DNA of 64,000 nt from an uncultured SAR86 cluster bacterium (GCA_943788515.1 CALSQM010000011.1:1-64000), one strand, 5' to 3'; numbered from the stretch's first letter, positions 1 to 9,406 are shown. Numbers and translations: made by a program. The notes: generated by a model not told the origin, from the sequence alone.

Positions 1-977
1 TCTCCCCATCAATTGCTCAAATTAATAGCATCGACGTATTAGATGGTGAGGGTACAGGCCAAATTCAATTTCTCTCAAAGGAGGTAGGCACCGAAAACCT
101 TTCATATGTGACCTATTTCAATGAATTACAAAAACTAATTTCTGATCCATGCAAAGAAAGAACCTTTTTCAATAATGAGATTGCTTCAATACAGAATCTG
201 AATAAAGAGGCTGATCCAGAGGTCATGCTTAAAGATGGCACGACCATAAAAACAAATCTTATTGCTGGATGTGATGGAAGAAATTCAAATATTGCAAAAA
301 TTGCTTCACTTACAAGCAGCTTCGATGACTACTTACAAACAGCTTTAACCTTCGTCGTTGATATTGATAACAATTCACATGGCAAGGCTCACCAAGTTTT
401 TTCTGAAAAAGGAATATTTGCACTTATGCCACTCCCAGAAGGCAAGGGTGAGATGAATAAATGCACAGTGGTTTGGTCAATAAAAAATCAAGTTTTGGGA
501 GATGAGCCTGTATCTGAGTTTGTAAAAAATAACATTTCTTTTTTTGAATCAAAGCTTAATATCAGTCTCAGGGTTAAGTCAGAAATTTTAAGTTTTAAAT
601 TATCGAATCATCATTTTGAAAACTATATTAGCGGACCTGTTGTTCTTCTCGGTGATGCTGCACACTCAATTCATCCCTTAGCAGGTCAAGGTATTAATCT
701 AGGATTTGCAGATGCAGATGTTTTTTGTGAAGAGGTAATTAGTTCTTATAAAAAAGGGATTGCCTTTAATGAAAAATCAGTTTTAAAAAGATATGAGATT
801 AGAAGAAAAAGCATGAACTTTTTAATGCTTAAGTCGATGGACTTTTTTGTTGATCTATTTGGCTCAGAAAATTTATATCTAAGGCTTATTAGAAATTTAG
901 GCATTTCTTCGGTAAACAAATCAAAATTTATGAAAGCATTCTTTATAAGACATGCCTCTGGAATGAATAAGTTTTAA
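1..977 (+). CDS. FAD-dependent ubiquinone-biosynthesis hydroxylase (UbiH/VisC/COQ6 family), 5' truncated
   Basis: C-terminal part of a class A flavin monooxygenase that hydroxylates the aromatic ring during ubiquinone synthesis. The frame is open from base 3 with no stop before the GTG at 108, so the true start lies outside the window. Visible family marks are the DG motif (GCDGRNSN) and the second FAD-binding motif (LLGDAAHSIHPLAGQG followed by NLGFADAD), which is diagnostic for UbiH/UbiF/COQ6 proteins. Which ring position is modified (UbiH, UbiF, UbiI or UbiL type) cannot be told from this fragment. It converges on rpmB with 7 nt between stops. Confidence 0.85.
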   Translation, partial: SPSIAQINSIDVLDGEGTGQIQFLSKEVGTENLSYVTYFNELQKLISDPCKERTFFNNEIASIQNLNKEADPEVMLKDGTTIKTNLIAGCDGRNSNIAKIASLTSSFDDYLQTALTFVVDIDNNSHGKAHQVFSEKGIFALMPLPEGKGEMNKCTVVWSIKNQVLGDEPVSEFVKNNISFFESKLNISLRVKSEILSFKLSNHHFENYISGPVVLLGDAAHSIHPLAGQGINLGFADADVFCEEVISSYKKGIAFNEKSVLKRYEIRRKSMNFLMLKSMDFFVDLFGSENLYLRLIRNLGISSVNKSKFMKAFFIRHASGMNKF

Positions 978-984
978 ATGTATA

Positions 985-1221
985 TTAGACTTTTTGACCT
1001 TTAGCTCTGAGCTCTTTAAGAACTTCGCTAATGCCTTTCTTATCAATGATTCTCATACCTTTTGCAGATACCTTTAGATTTACGAATCTATTCTCAGATT
1101 CTACCCAAAATTTGTGTGTGTGAAGATTAGGAAAAAATTTTCTTTTAGTCCTATTTTTAGCGTGAGAAACATTGTTTCCTGACTGTGGTATCTTACCTGT
1201 TACTTGACATATTTTACTCAT
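985..1221 (-). CDS. rpmB: 50S ribosomal protein L28
   Basis: 78-residue basic protein of the large ribosomal subunit, beginning [10 protein letters not shown] and containing the conserved [18 protein letters not shown] core, typical in length and sequence for L28. In most gammaproteobacteria rpmG (L33) follows directly. Here the next gene downstream is the convergent ubiquinone hydroxylase and no L33 frame is visible, so rpmG must be elsewhere or absent. The start is 45 nt from the divergent sixA-like gene. Confidence 0.96.
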   Translation of the reverse strand: MSKICQVTGKIPQSGNNVSHAKNRTKRKFFPNLHTHKFWVESENRFVNLKVSAKGMRIIDKKGISEVLKELRAKGQKV

Positions 1222-1266
1222 TGAAACGCGATTTTATAGAACACTGAGGAACTTAGCAATACTATT

Positions 1267-1755
1267 GTGAAACAAATTTATTTATTACGACATGCTCAAT
1301 CTGAATGGAAAAGCTTCAATCAGAAGGATTTTGACAGACCGCTAGCAAGAAAAGGTATTGAGGAAGCAAATAAAATATCACATTACTGCAAATCTCATTC
1401 AATTTTGGTAGATAAAATACTCTGTAGCACAGCAGAAAGAACTAAGCAGACTTTTGATATATGTAGCGATGGGCTCAATCACCCAATAACCAAAGCAGTC
1501 TACACTGATAAGCTTTACTTTGCTGGTCCTGATGAGATCGTTAAACTTATTCAAAGCTTAAGTGAATCCATCTTCTCTGTCTTTATAATAGGTCACAACC
1601 CGTCAATGCAAATGCTCATAGATGCTATTTCAAATAACCATTATATTAAGTATTCAACTTGCGGGCTGGCAGAAATTCTTGTTGAAAGTTCATGGAAAGA
1701 CTTATCTTTAAAAAAATGTAAGTTAAAATCTTTTATTCAACCAGAGGAGCTCTAG
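1267..1755 (+). CDS. sixA: SixA-type phosphohistidine phosphatase (histidine phosphatase superfamily)
   Basis: 162-residue protein of the histidine phosphatase (phosphoglycerate-mutase-like) superfamily. The catalytic RHG-type motif appears as LLRHAQSEW near the N-terminus, followed by the SxxxRTKQTF segment and the second histidine in FIIGHNPSM. Length and the lack of extra domains fit SixA, which removes phosphate from histidine phosphotransfer proteins; a small-molecule phosphatase is the alternative. The start is GTG. The gene ends 3 nt before dut, so the two are probably cotranscribed. Confidence 0.8.
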   Translation: MKQIYLLRHAQSEWKSFNQKDFDRPLARKGIEEANKISHYCKSHSILVDKILCSTAERTKQTFDICSDGLNHPITKAVYTDKLYFAGPDEIVKLIQSLSESIFSVFIIGHNPSMQMLIDAISNNHYIKYSTCGLAEILVESSWKDLSLKKCKLKSFIQPEEL

Positions 1756-1758
1756 AAA

Positions 1759-2214
1759 TTGAAAAACATAAAAATTAAAATCATAAATCCATTAATGGGA
1801 TCCAAGATTCCCTTGCCTGAATATGAAACAGATGGCTCAGCAGGATTAGATTTAAGAGCTTGCCTAGATAGAAAGCTTGAACTTCAGGCTGGAAAATCGG
1901 AGTTGATACCTATTGGTTTTGCGATGTATTTAGAAGATCCGAGTCTTGCAGCAATGGTTATACCTAGATCAGGCTTAGGGTCTAAGCATGGCATCGTTCT
2001 TGGCAATCTAGTAGGGTTAATCGATTCAGACTATCAAGGAGAGTTAATGGTTCCTGCGTGGAATAGATCAGATAAAGATTTTGAAATTAATCCTGGAGAC
2101 AGGATTGCACAAATGATTATAGTTCCTGTCATTCAAGCAGATTTTGAAATCGTAGACGAGTTCAAAGAGACTCAGAGGGGAGAAAAGGGTTTTGGAAGTT
2201 CAGGTATAAATTGA
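1759..2214 (+). CDS. dut: Deoxyuridine 5'-triphosphate nucleotidohydrolase (dUTPase)
   Basis: 151-residue homotrimeric dUTPase that converts dUTP to dUMP and pyrophosphate, keeping uracil out of DNA and supplying dTMP synthesis. Family motifs are visible in order: GSAGLDLRA, the PRSGLG loop, the uracil pocket [24 protein letters not shown], and the C-terminal arm [10 protein letters not shown] that closes the active site. The start is TTG at 1759, chosen because [11 protein letters not shown] aligns with the family N-terminus and a GGAG sits about 10 nt upstream. It sits 3 nt after sixA and converges on rpmE2. Confidence 0.96.
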   Translation: MKNIKIKIINPLMGSKIPLPEYETDGSAGLDLRACLDRKLELQAGKSELIPIGFAMYLEDPSLAAMVIPRSGLGSKHGIVLGNLVGLIDSDYQGELMVPAWNRSDKDFEINPGDRIAQMIIVPVIQADFEIVDEFKETQRGEKGFGSSGIN

Positions 2215-2219
2215 TAAAT

Positions 2220-2468
2220 TTACTTTTTCTTACCAAATCTTTCTTCAAATTTTTGTACTCTTCCACCAGTATCAATAATTTTTTGCTTACCGGTATAAAA
2301 AGGATGAGAAGCAGAAGATATATCAAGAGGATAGTATGGGTATGTTTTTCCATCTTCCCATTCTTTCGTTTGAGTCGTATCTAATGTTGAACGAATGAGG
2401 AAGAACTTATCAGCACTAGCGTCATGGAATAAAACTTCACGGTATTCAGGATGTATATCTTTTTTCAT
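2220..2468 (-). CDS. rpmE2: 50S ribosomal protein L31 type B
   Basis: 82-residue L31 protein of the zinc-independent type B (C-) class. It starts [16 protein letters not shown] and carries [22 protein letters not shown], the characteristic YkgM/L31p core. The CxxC zinc motif of type A L31 is absent. In many bacteria the type B gene is a Zur-controlled spare used when zinc is scarce. I see no obvious Zur box in the 59-nt divergent spacer with priA, so here it may be the housekeeping copy. Confidence 0.95.
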   Translation of the reverse strand: MKKDIHPEYREVLFHDASADKFFLIRSTLDTTQTKEWEDGKTYPYYPLDISSASHPFYTGKQKIIDTGGRVQKFEERFGKKK

Positions 2469-2527
2469 AATAAAATCAAAATTTGGATGAGAACTATAAC
2501 AAAAAACAACTTCTTTTCAATCAAAAT

Positions 2528-4516
2528 ATGAAAATTTTTTACTATGACATAGCTGTTTCATTGCCTTTAAGGCAGTGCTTTACTTATAGTTCTGAGCTTA
2601 AAATTACAAAAGGAACTCGTGTGTCAGTTCCTTTTGGCAAAAGGAAGATTGTAGGAGTGGTTATTAAAAATATTCAAAAGCCGGATTTCCTAAAAAAAGC
2701 AGGAGTTATAAAAAAAATTATTGCTGTACTTGATGAATATCCTTTATTCGACAAGCCAATTTTTGATTCTATATTGTGGTCTTCAGATTACTATCATCAC
2801 CCTGTTGGCGATGTTTTCAACACCTTTATACCTACCGAATTAAGAAAAATTAGTAATAAAAAAATTGAAGCTTTAAAAGAATTTTCTGAATATTCAGTAA
2901 ATGAAGACGACAAGAAATTCAATTTAACCAAGGATCAAGAAAAAGCAGTCAAGACGCTCTCTAAATCCAAAGAGTTTTCACCCACTTTGTTATATGGAGT
3001 TACAGGATCTGGAAAAACAGAAGTTTACTTAAGAGTTGCAGAAACTTTTATTAAAAATAATAAGTCAGTATTAATTTTAGTCCCCGAAATAAATCTAACC
3101 CCCCAATTGCTTTCGCGGTTTGAAAACAGATTTAATGGTGAAATTGGCATATATCATTCTAAGCAAACCGCAGCTAAGAGATTAAAGACTTGGCTAAAAG
3201 CTAAATTTGGCTCTATAAAAATAATAGTAGGAACCAGGTCTTCGGCTTTAATACCTTTAGATAATATTGGTTTGATAATTATCGACGAAGAACATGATCA
3301 ATCATTCAGGCAGTCAGAAGGATTTAAATTTTCTGCTAGAGACTTAAGTATAAAAAGGGCGCAGTTGGCAAATATTCCAATTATTTTGGGGTCAGCTACT
3401 CCCTCATTGCAAACTTTAAAACTTGTAAAAGAAAATAAATTTATGAGAGTTGATATTCCTAATCGAGTTGATGGAAATAAGCCTCCTAAATTAATAGCTT
3501 TAGATATCAATAACAGTTCCTTAACAGGTGGTGTTGCTAGAGAGACAATTGAAGTAATGCAATCAACCATAGATAGAGGGGAGCAGGTTCTAGTTTTTAT
3601 TAATAGAAGAGGGTTCGCACCACTTTATCAGTGTGGCAGTTGTGGTTGGGTCGCAGACTGCAAGTCTTGTGATACTAGTTTAGTCTTCCATCAAGCAAGA
3701 AATAGATTAATTTGTCATAGATGTGAGTCCGCTTACTCTGTTAATTCATTTTGTCCAGCATGTAAGTCAAATGACTTCAGTATGCATGGAGCTGGAACAG
3801 AGAGAGTTGAGGAAGTTCTTAAAAGCCATTTTGTACAAACTCCAATAATTAGAGTTGATCACGACTCAACAAAAAAAGTGGGAGCAATGGAAGCCATAGT
3901 TAAACAAATTCATTCCTCAGACGCAGCAATTTTAGTTGGCACTCAAATGCTGGCAAAAGGACATGATTTTCCAAAGGTTACCTTAAGCGTTATTTTAAAT
4001 GCTGATAATGGTCTTATAAGTCCAGAAATAAATGCACTAGAAAAAATATCCCAATTACTTATCCAGGTCTCTGGAAGGGCAGGAAGAAATAATAATCTTG
4101 CAAAAGTTATTATTCAAACAAGGTATCCTGATGATATAAATCTTAATAAAATTAAGACAGGCGATTATATGAAATTTGCCTCTCAGTGCCTTGCCACTAA
4201 CGAGCAAATGAATTTACCCCCATTTACCACTTTATGTTTGCTTAGGTGCTCATCTCCTACTCAAAAAAACAATATAGATTTTTTAGAAAAAGCTGTGTTA
4301 ATTTTATCTAATAGGAGCAACATAAATGTTATTGGTCCCTTGCCCTCATTGGTCTCAAAGTCGAAGGGAAATTATAGGCACCAAGTTTATATCCATGCAT
4401 CAAAAAAACCTTTCCTAAATAAAGTATTAAAGTTTTTGACAGCAGAGTTTGAGGGATGGACAGAATCTAATAAAGTTAAGTGGTCTTTTGATATTGATCC
4501 AATAGACCTAAGCTAA
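2528..4516 (+). CDS. priA: Primosomal protein N' (PriA replication-restart helicase)
   Basis: Superfamily 2 DNA helicase that reloads the replisome at collapsed forks. Seen in order: the N-terminal fork-binding domain (MKIFYYDIAVSLPLRQCFTY), Walker A (GVTGSGKTEVY), the DEAH-type box IIDEEHD, and eight cysteines of the two zinc-binding sites between CGSCGWVADCKSC and CPACKS. A TTG at 2483 would add 15 residues without family support, so the ATG at 2528 is preferred, giving 662 residues. The stop shares four bases (CTAA) with the convergent amidase gene. Confidence 0.95.
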   Translation: MKIFYYDIAVSLPLRQCFTYSSELKITKGTRVSVPFGKRKIVGVVIKNIQKPDFLKKAGVIKKIIAVLDEYPLFDKPIFDSILWSSDYYHHPVGDVFNTFIPTELRKISNKKIEALKEFSEYSVNEDDKKFNLTKDQEKAVKTLSKSKEFSPTLLYGVTGSGKTEVYLRVAETFIKNNKSVLILVPEINLTPQLLSRFENRFNGEIGIYHSKQTAAKRLKTWLKAKFGSIKIIVGTRSSALIPLDNIGLIIIDEEHDQSFRQSEGFKFSARDLSIKRAQLANIPIILGSATPSLQTLKLVKENKFMRVDIPNRVDGNKPPKLIALDINNSSLTGGVARETIEVMQSTIDRGEQVLVFINRRGFAPLYQCGSCGWVADCKSCDTSLVFHQARNRLICHRCESAYSVNSFCPACKSNDFSMHGAGTERVEEVLKSHFVQTPIIRVDHDSTKKVGAMEAIVKQIHSSDAAILVGTQMLAKGHDFPKVTLSVILNADNGLISPEINALEKISQLLIQVSGRAGRNNNLAKVIIQTRYPDDINLNKIKTGDYMKFASQCLATNEQMNLPPFTTLCLLRCSSPTQKNNIDFLEKAVLILSNRSNINVIGPLPSLVSKSKGNYRHQVYIHASKKPFLNKVLKFLTAEFEGWTESNKVKWSFDIDPIDLS

Positions 4517-5763
4517 ATATTAATTTTAATTAATTGGCCTGGATATATTGGTTTATTATTTAATTTATTTTTTATATTGATTTCTTCTGCAGTCACTCCA
4601 AATCTTATCGCTATCTCTGAAAGGACGTCCCCTTTTTGTATTTTGTAAGTCACATAGCCGGGATCAATACTCATAAAAGTATTTGCCTTAGGCTGGTCTT
4701 TAAAATAGTTATGTATTCCTAAAAAAACAGATCTTGCAATCATTCTTCTTCCAGGCTTACCCTTTAACCTTTGAGCATCTTCAGGATTAGTTATAAATCC
4801 TGATTCAACAAGTACAGAGGGTATATCAATGGATTTGAGAACTCTAAAATCAGCATACTCAACATTTTTTTTATGAATTTTTGTAAAAGGATCTCTTTTT
4901 AGCTGATCCAAGATCTTAGTACCTAAAATTTTACTTTCAGAAATTTTAATCTCATACATTTCTGGATATAGTGTTCTTGCTGCATCCTCGTCAAAATCAA
5001 CTGGCTTTAAATTTTTTATATCAGCCTGTATTCTTTTTCTTTGTTTCTCAGATAAATTTCTAGCAACAGTGCTTGAAGCCTCATCCGACCATATAAAAAC
5101 AGAAGCTCCTTTGACTGAAGATAGTCTAAATCCATCAGCATGGATTGAAACAAAAATATCTGCTCCGTATTTTCTAGCATCCTGATATCTATCATTCAAG
5201 CCTAATGTTTCATCGCCATCTCTAATCATTATTGGCTTATACCCATAGGTATCTCTCAAAGTTCTTTCTAATTCTTTTGCAATAAGCAATGTCACATCTT
5301 TTTCCAAGATATTATTAGGGCCAACCGCGCCAGGGTACTTACCACCATGACCGGCATCTATGGCAACGATAATGTCTCTGATGCTTTCATTAAGTTTTTT
5401 ATTTCTTTTTATCTTAAGTTCTAATTTTATATTTTCCGTATCTATAGTTTGAATTGGATTTTGCCAATGAACCGGCTCATACAAATCAATAACGATTCTA
5501 GAAAGACTTCCGTCCTGAGATGCCCTTACTTTTTTGACTGGATAGTTATATGGTACATTTATATTGCTGACAAGATTCGCCTGATTAACTTCCATTACAA
5601 CTCTAGAAGGGCTTTCCAAAGAATAAGATTTTATCAATGAAACTTTATTTAGATTAAAGTTAATACTAATCTCACCGTTGCCCATGACTTGTATCTCATC
5701 AAAAGAAATCTCATTGCCTCTAATGAACAAAGATAGAAAGCTAAGGATTATTAATCTATTCAT
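4513..5763 (-). CDS. amiC: N-acetylmuramoyl-L-alanine amidase with AMIN and LysM domains
   Basis: Periplasmic zinc amidase that cuts stem peptides off murein during daughter-cell separation. N-terminal signal sequence, AMIN domain (about residues 20-110), Amidase_3 catalytic domain (about 130-355) and a C-terminal LysM (about 370-414, YKIQKGDVLSEIA). Zinc ligands and the catalytic acid are visible as IDAGHGG, ILEKDVTL, SIHADG and VLVESGFITNP. AmiB and AmiC share this architecture, and the LysM favours the AmiB-like group, so the symbol is provisional. It overlaps tsaE by 8 nt, a classical tsaE-amiB arrangement. Confidence 0.88.
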   Translation of the reverse strand: MNRLIILSFLSLFIRGNEISFDEIQVMGNGEISINFNLNKVSLIKSYSLESPSRVVMEVNQANLVSNINVPYNYPVKKVRASQDGSLSRIVIDLYEPVHWQNPIQTIDTENIKLELKIKRNKKLNESIRDIIVAIDAGHGGKYPGAVGPNNILEKDVTLLIAKELERTLRDTYGYKPIMIRDGDETLGLNDRYQDARKYGADIFVSIHADGFRLSSVKGASVFIWSDEASSTVARNLSEKQRKRIQADIKNLKPVDFDEDAARTLYPEMYEIKISESKILGTKILDQLKRDPFTKIHKKNVEYADFRVLKSIDIPSVLVESGFITNPEDAQRLKGKPGRRMIARSVFLGIHNYFKDQPKANTFMSIDPGYVTYKIQKGDVLSEIAIRFGVTAEEINIKNKLNNKPIYPGQLIKINI

Positions 5764-6217
5764 AATTTTTTAACCATGCCTCAAAGCCGTTATTACAAGG
5801 AATTAAAGAAACCTCTCTCCCCTCAGGCAGATGATTAAAAATAATCTTTAGGTCATAATCTCTCTGATACTGAAGCCTTTCGGGCCACTCAATTAGGACT
5901 ATTTTCTTAGAATTTATTTTTCTACTTAGATCAAATATATCAATATCTTCAGCTTCGTTAGTTCTATAGAGATCAATATGCAGAAACATTAAATCATTAA
6001 ACTCATATTCCTCGCAGAGAGTATAGGTTGGGCTCTTCACAAGTTCCTTCCATCCACAGTTTTTTATAATGGATCTAGATATAAAGGTTTTACCCGCCCC
6101 AAGGTCACCTTCAAGATGGATTTCAATTTCTTGAGAAGAAGATTTAAGTATCTCCATAGCTATCTCCGAGCCTAGCTTATTTGTAGCTTCATCATTTATT
6201 AGAGTAAGTTTTTTCAT
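5756..6217 (-). CDS. tsaE: tRNA threonylcarbamoyladenosine biosynthesis protein TsaE
   Basis: 153-residue P-loop ATPase required with TsaB, TsaC and TsaD to make t6A37 on ANN-decoding tRNAs. The Walker A is GDLGAGKTFISRSI, followed by the conserved SPTYTLCEEYEF and HIDLYR segments and the IEWPERL motif, all typical of the YjeE/TsaE family at the usual length. Its ATG overlaps the stop of nnrD (ATGA, 4 nt) and its end overlaps the amidase, so nnrD-tsaE-amidase form one transcription unit. Confidence 0.95.
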   Translation of the reverse strand: MKKLTLINDEATNKLGSEIAMEILKSSSQEIEIHLEGDLGAGKTFISRSIIKNCGWKELVKSPTYTLCEEYEFNDLMFLHIDLYRTNEAEDIDIFDLSRKINSKKIVLIEWPERLQYQRDYDLKIIFNHLPEGREVSLIPCNNGFEAWLKNYE

Positions 6218-7071
6218 TGGTTTATTAATTGCCTTATTATAGGTATTAAACTCGAGGCATTTAAGCCTATTTCACCAATTTCTTCTTTAAATTTTCTTCC
6301 AGCTTCTGCATGCGCCGCAACAGCAATGAGGCTCGCATTTTTTATATCAAGTCCTTGGGCAATAAGAGCAGACAAGACTCCGGCCAAAACATCACCAGTG
6401 CCTCCAGTAGCAAGTTCAGGTCCACCATTTGTGCTAATAAAAGATTCACTAGTTTTTGAATCTACAATTATTGTTCCCATTCCTTTTAATATGACAATAG
6501 CAGCTCCATAGATTTGGGCAATTTGCTTTGCAGCATGAAGTCTATCTCTTTGAACTTCTTTGACAGTCATATTCAGTAAAATAGCTGCCTCTCCTGGGTG
6601 GGGTGTCATCAATATGGTTTTGTTAGATTCTTTTATAGTAGGTTTTGATGAGGCCATAATATGCAAAGCACCTGCATCTAATATAATCTTTGAATCATTT
6701 GCAGACCTTAAGATGTTGTCCAATATAGTCTTGGTAAATGTAGTATTAGCAATTCCTGGTCCATATAGTATTACACTGTGATCTTTAATTTTTAAATCAA
6801 TACCATCGTCTTCGCTCATATCAATACCTGTTGTCATTACTTCAGGATTCCTTAATAAAGATGCGCCAACATTAGAATTATCTGTAGTGAGAGTCACCAA
6901 TCCCGATCCACAAAATAAACTTGCCTCAGAAGCCAGTATCCCTGCACCACCCATGCCTGGAGAGCCAGCACATATCAAAACTTTTCCAAAATTACCTTTA
7001 TGGCTATTTTTTGCTCTATTGGGTAAAAGGCTTTTTAATTCTTGAAAGGTAAAACTTTGCAATGTAGACAT
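6214..7071 (-). CDS. nnrD: ADP-dependent (S)-NAD(P)H-hydrate dehydratase
   Basis: 285-residue ribokinase-fold enzyme that repairs hydrated NAD(P)H with ADP as phosphate donor. It begins with the dehydratase domain (SHKGNFGKVLICAGSPGM, then GAGILASEAS) and carries the GGTGDVLAGVL nucleotide/catalytic loop near residue 225. In E. coli the dehydratase is fused behind an NnrE epimerase domain of about 200 residues. That domain is absent here, and the next gene upstream is unrelated, so the epimerase is encoded elsewhere or missing. It heads the nnrD-tsaE-amidase unit. Confidence 0.9.
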   Translation of the reverse strand: MSTLQSFTFQELKSLLPNRAKNSHKGNFGKVLICAGSPGMGGAGILASEASLFCGSGLVTLTTDNSNVGASLLRNPEVMTTGIDMSEDDGIDLKIKDHSVILYGPGIANTTFTKTILDNILRSANDSKIILDAGALHIMASSKPTIKESNKTILMTPHPGEAAILLNMTVKEVQRDRLHAAKQIAQIYGAAIVILKGMGTIIVDSKTSESFISTNGGPELATGGTGDVLAGVLSALIAQGLDIKNASLIAVAAHAEAGRKFKEEIGEIGLNASSLIPIIRQLINQ

Positions 7072-7109
7072 GAAATTATTTAAGCTTAATTACATTAAAT
7101 ACTGAAAAG

Positions 7110-8477
7110 TTACTCTTCAGTGAAATAACCAATCCTATCTGAATGGAATGATCCCATAAAAATTTTTTCATTATGAGGCACTGCAATAGTGGGTAAGCCA
7201 AAAACCGTCCTTGAGAAAGAAAATTTATCTTCTCTTTCGAGGGTTTTTCGATTTAGTTTATGAACGGAGAAGGGCAATGAACAATTTGTTTTTTCTGCAC
7301 AGTCGCCAAAATCATTTGCCTGTAAATCTAGAGAAGTTAACCAAACCGAGCCGTCTTTCAAAAAAATATTATCTGGGCTTTGAATAAAATAACTGCCTAT
7401 TTCAGTATTTTTATTAATATCGTAAACAGATAATTTATCCCCTTGATTGTAATTAACATAAAGGAGTCCTGAGCCCTCATCCAACAAAATTCCATTAGGG
7501 CCACTCCCATCCGTTCCATCAACTTTATTAAAATTATTGCCACCCCAAAGGACTATATGTCCTGAGATACTTTTAAATAATGAATTCATTAACCATTCTT
7601 CCATACTAATATCTCTTTTATACATATGAGATGCATAAAAACTACCATCTTTTTTAAGGGCTATATCATTGAAATAATACTGGTCAGGGACCCTAATACA
7701 ACCCCTCCAGAGCATATCCCAAGAGGATTCAGTCTTAATCATTTCAAACATTTCAATTGACTCAAATGGCGAGTGATTGATTACAGCTAGCTGATAGCTG
7801 CCTTCATTGTTTTTAACAAGATCTATTCCGTGGGGATTAAATATATCCAGCTCGCTTCTTGCGCATGAAGCGTCTCCCCATAAGTTTTCTCCAAAAATAA
7901 TATTAGGTACGATCTTTTCATAAGTGCTCAGATCCATCAAGGCAAAGTAACCAGGGGTATGTTCTGCATATGGGCCAATCCCCCCAAATTCAGAAATAAA
8001 GAAGAATTTATTATCGGGGGTAAGAACAATATCTTCAGGGTTTGAAAAACCACAAATAACCTTAATAAGATTATCTGATTCACATTTACTAATATCCTTT
8101 TGAGGACCTATGTAGTCAGTTGATATCACTGTTAAAGAAATAAATAAATAAAGAATAGAAACCGGAATAACAATCTTAAAATAGTGATTTATAAAAACTT
8201 CTAAAATCCTTGATGCATGAGCGGGAAATGCAATCAGCCAAATTCCTTTTATAAAGGACAAGGCACCCATAACAACAAAAATTACTGACCAAAGCCTATC
8301 AGACCAATTTGGCTGAAGGAGGCCTGTTAAAAAAATAATTACTCCAAAAAATAAAGCTAAATACCCTGAGGCCTTAATTTTTGCTCCAACAAAATTATTA
8401 AAAAGATATGCATAAAGGGGCTTTATAAGGACAAGCAAACCACAAATTAAAAAAAAGAATGCTAAGTAGTAATTCAT
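7110..8477 (-). CDS. Membrane protein with C-terminal paraoxonase/SMP-30-like beta-propeller
   Basis: 455 residues. About four hydrophobic helices occupy residues 1-125. The remaining ~330 residues read like a six-bladed propeller lactonase or arylesterase: DIVLTPDNKFFFISEFGG, NPHGIDLVKN followed by AVINH, FNDIALKKDGSFYASHMY and GPNGILLDEGSGLLYVNY. The PHGID, N-H and NDIA elements resemble the calcium-site and active-site strands of paraoxonase (PON) enzymes. Substrate is unknown; lactone or ester hydrolysis in the periplasm is an inference. It lies 3 nt behind an alpha/beta hydrolase, so the two are probably co-expressed. Confidence 0.6.
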   Translation of the reverse strand: MNYYLAFFFLICGLLVLIKPLYAYLFNNFVGAKIKASGYLALFFGVIIFLTGLLQPNWSDRLWSVIFVVMGALSFIKGIWLIAFPAHASRILEVFINHYFKIVIPVSILYLFISLTVISTDYIGPQKDISKCESDNLIKVICGFSNPEDIVLTPDNKFFFISEFGGIGPYAEHTPGYFALMDLSTYEKIVPNIIFGENLWGDASCARSELDIFNPHGIDLVKNNEGSYQLAVINHSPFESIEMFEMIKTESSWDMLWRGCIRVPDQYYFNDIALKKDGSFYASHMYKRDISMEEWLMNSLFKSISGHIVLWGGNNFNKVDGTDGSGPNGILLDEGSGLLYVNYNQGDKLSVYDINKNTEIGSYFIQSPDNIFLKDGSVWLTSLDLQANDFGDCAEKTNCSLPFSVHKLNRKTLEREDKFSFSRTVFGLPTIAVPHNEKIFMGSFHSDRIGYFTEE

Positions 8478-8480
8478 AGG

Positions 8481-9374
8481 TTAGTTTTTATATAAATGCT
8501 CCTTAATAATACTAACAAGTTCCAAGGGCTTGTCCAATGGAACATGGTGAGCAGCTCCGGGAACTCCTTCAAAAGCCATAATGTCACCGTATGTATTTTT
8601 AATATTCTCCAGGATACTTCCTGAGGTCAGTAAGCTGTCTTCACCATGGATAAATAAGGCAGGGCAACCAAATGAAAATGTGTAACCAAACAATCGTTCA
8701 AGGCTGCTGAACATAACATCATCAAATTTCCATCTCCATCCAGCCTCCACATTCTTTACTGAGTACTCAGCGATATATCTCAAATACCAGTCATTTAAAC
8801 AGTCCTGCTTAGGCATTAACCTAAACCTTTTAACAATATCTGTTTTGTCTTGGTAGTGTTTGATCATTCTAAGAGGAGAAGAGTGTTGATTTGGATCGTA
8901 GTCTGGTGGCCTTATAAATGTATCAATAATAATGATATTGTTTATTAGATCTTTTCTCTCAGATGCGACATAACCCGCGACATGACCGCCTAGAGAATGC
9001 CCAACAATAAAAATATTTGAAATATTTTTTTTAGCCTTTTCCTTTTCAATAACAGAGACAATACATTCTCCAAAGTCTTTAATGCCATATGACTCTCTAA
9101 ATGAAGAGTCGCCCATGCCAGGAAGGTCTATTGCCACTACATTTGAGCAGTCTCTAAAGTGAGGCGCAATGGGATCCCACCATTTTTTATGGGCACCTGT
9201 CCCATGAATAAGAACAATTAGATCCTCACTATCATCTTTAGAACTCCAACTGGAATAAGATATGTCTCCATTTGGATTCTTGATAATCTCTGAACTGGGT
9301 TTGTCCTCAATAGCATCTTTAAACCACTGCGGAGCATGAATAATGTCTTGATTTAGATTGTTAGTTATTTCCAT
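8481..9374 (-). CDS. Alpha/beta hydrolase
   Basis: 297-residue cytoplasmic serine hydrolase of the alpha/beta fold. The oxyanion-side motif LIHGTGAHKKWW, the nucleophile elbow VGHSLGGHVAGY (Ser), the acid in the FIHGEDSL region and the catalytic His in GAAHHVPLDKP are all visible, so the triad is intact. Substrate cannot be deduced from sequence. It is followed after 3 nt by the paraoxonase-like membrane protein, suggesting a joint role in ester or lactone breakdown. Its start is 32 nt from the divergent Nudix gene. Confidence 0.85.
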   Translation of the reverse strand: MEITNNLNQDIIHAPQWFKDAIEDKPSSEIIKNPNGDISYSSWSSKDDSEDLIVLIHGTGAHKKWWDPIAPHFRDCSNVVAIDLPGMGDSSFRESYGIKDFGECIVSVIEKEKAKKNISNIFIVGHSLGGHVAGYVASERKDLINNIIIIDTFIRPPDYDPNQHSSPLRMIKHYQDKTDIVKRFRLMPKQDCLNDWYLRYIAEYSVKNVEAGWRWKFDDVMFSSLERLFGYTFSFGCPALFIHGEDSLLTSGSILENIKNTYGDIMAFEGVPGAAHHVPLDKPLELVSIIKEHLYKN

Positions 9375-9406
9375 AAACAGTATTCTAAGCTATAAAAAAT
9401 AAAAAT

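Noticed and set aside
2483..2527. TTG start giving a 677-residue PriA
   Set aside because: The added 15 residues have no family counterpart and the ATG at 2528 aligns with the normal PriA N-terminus.
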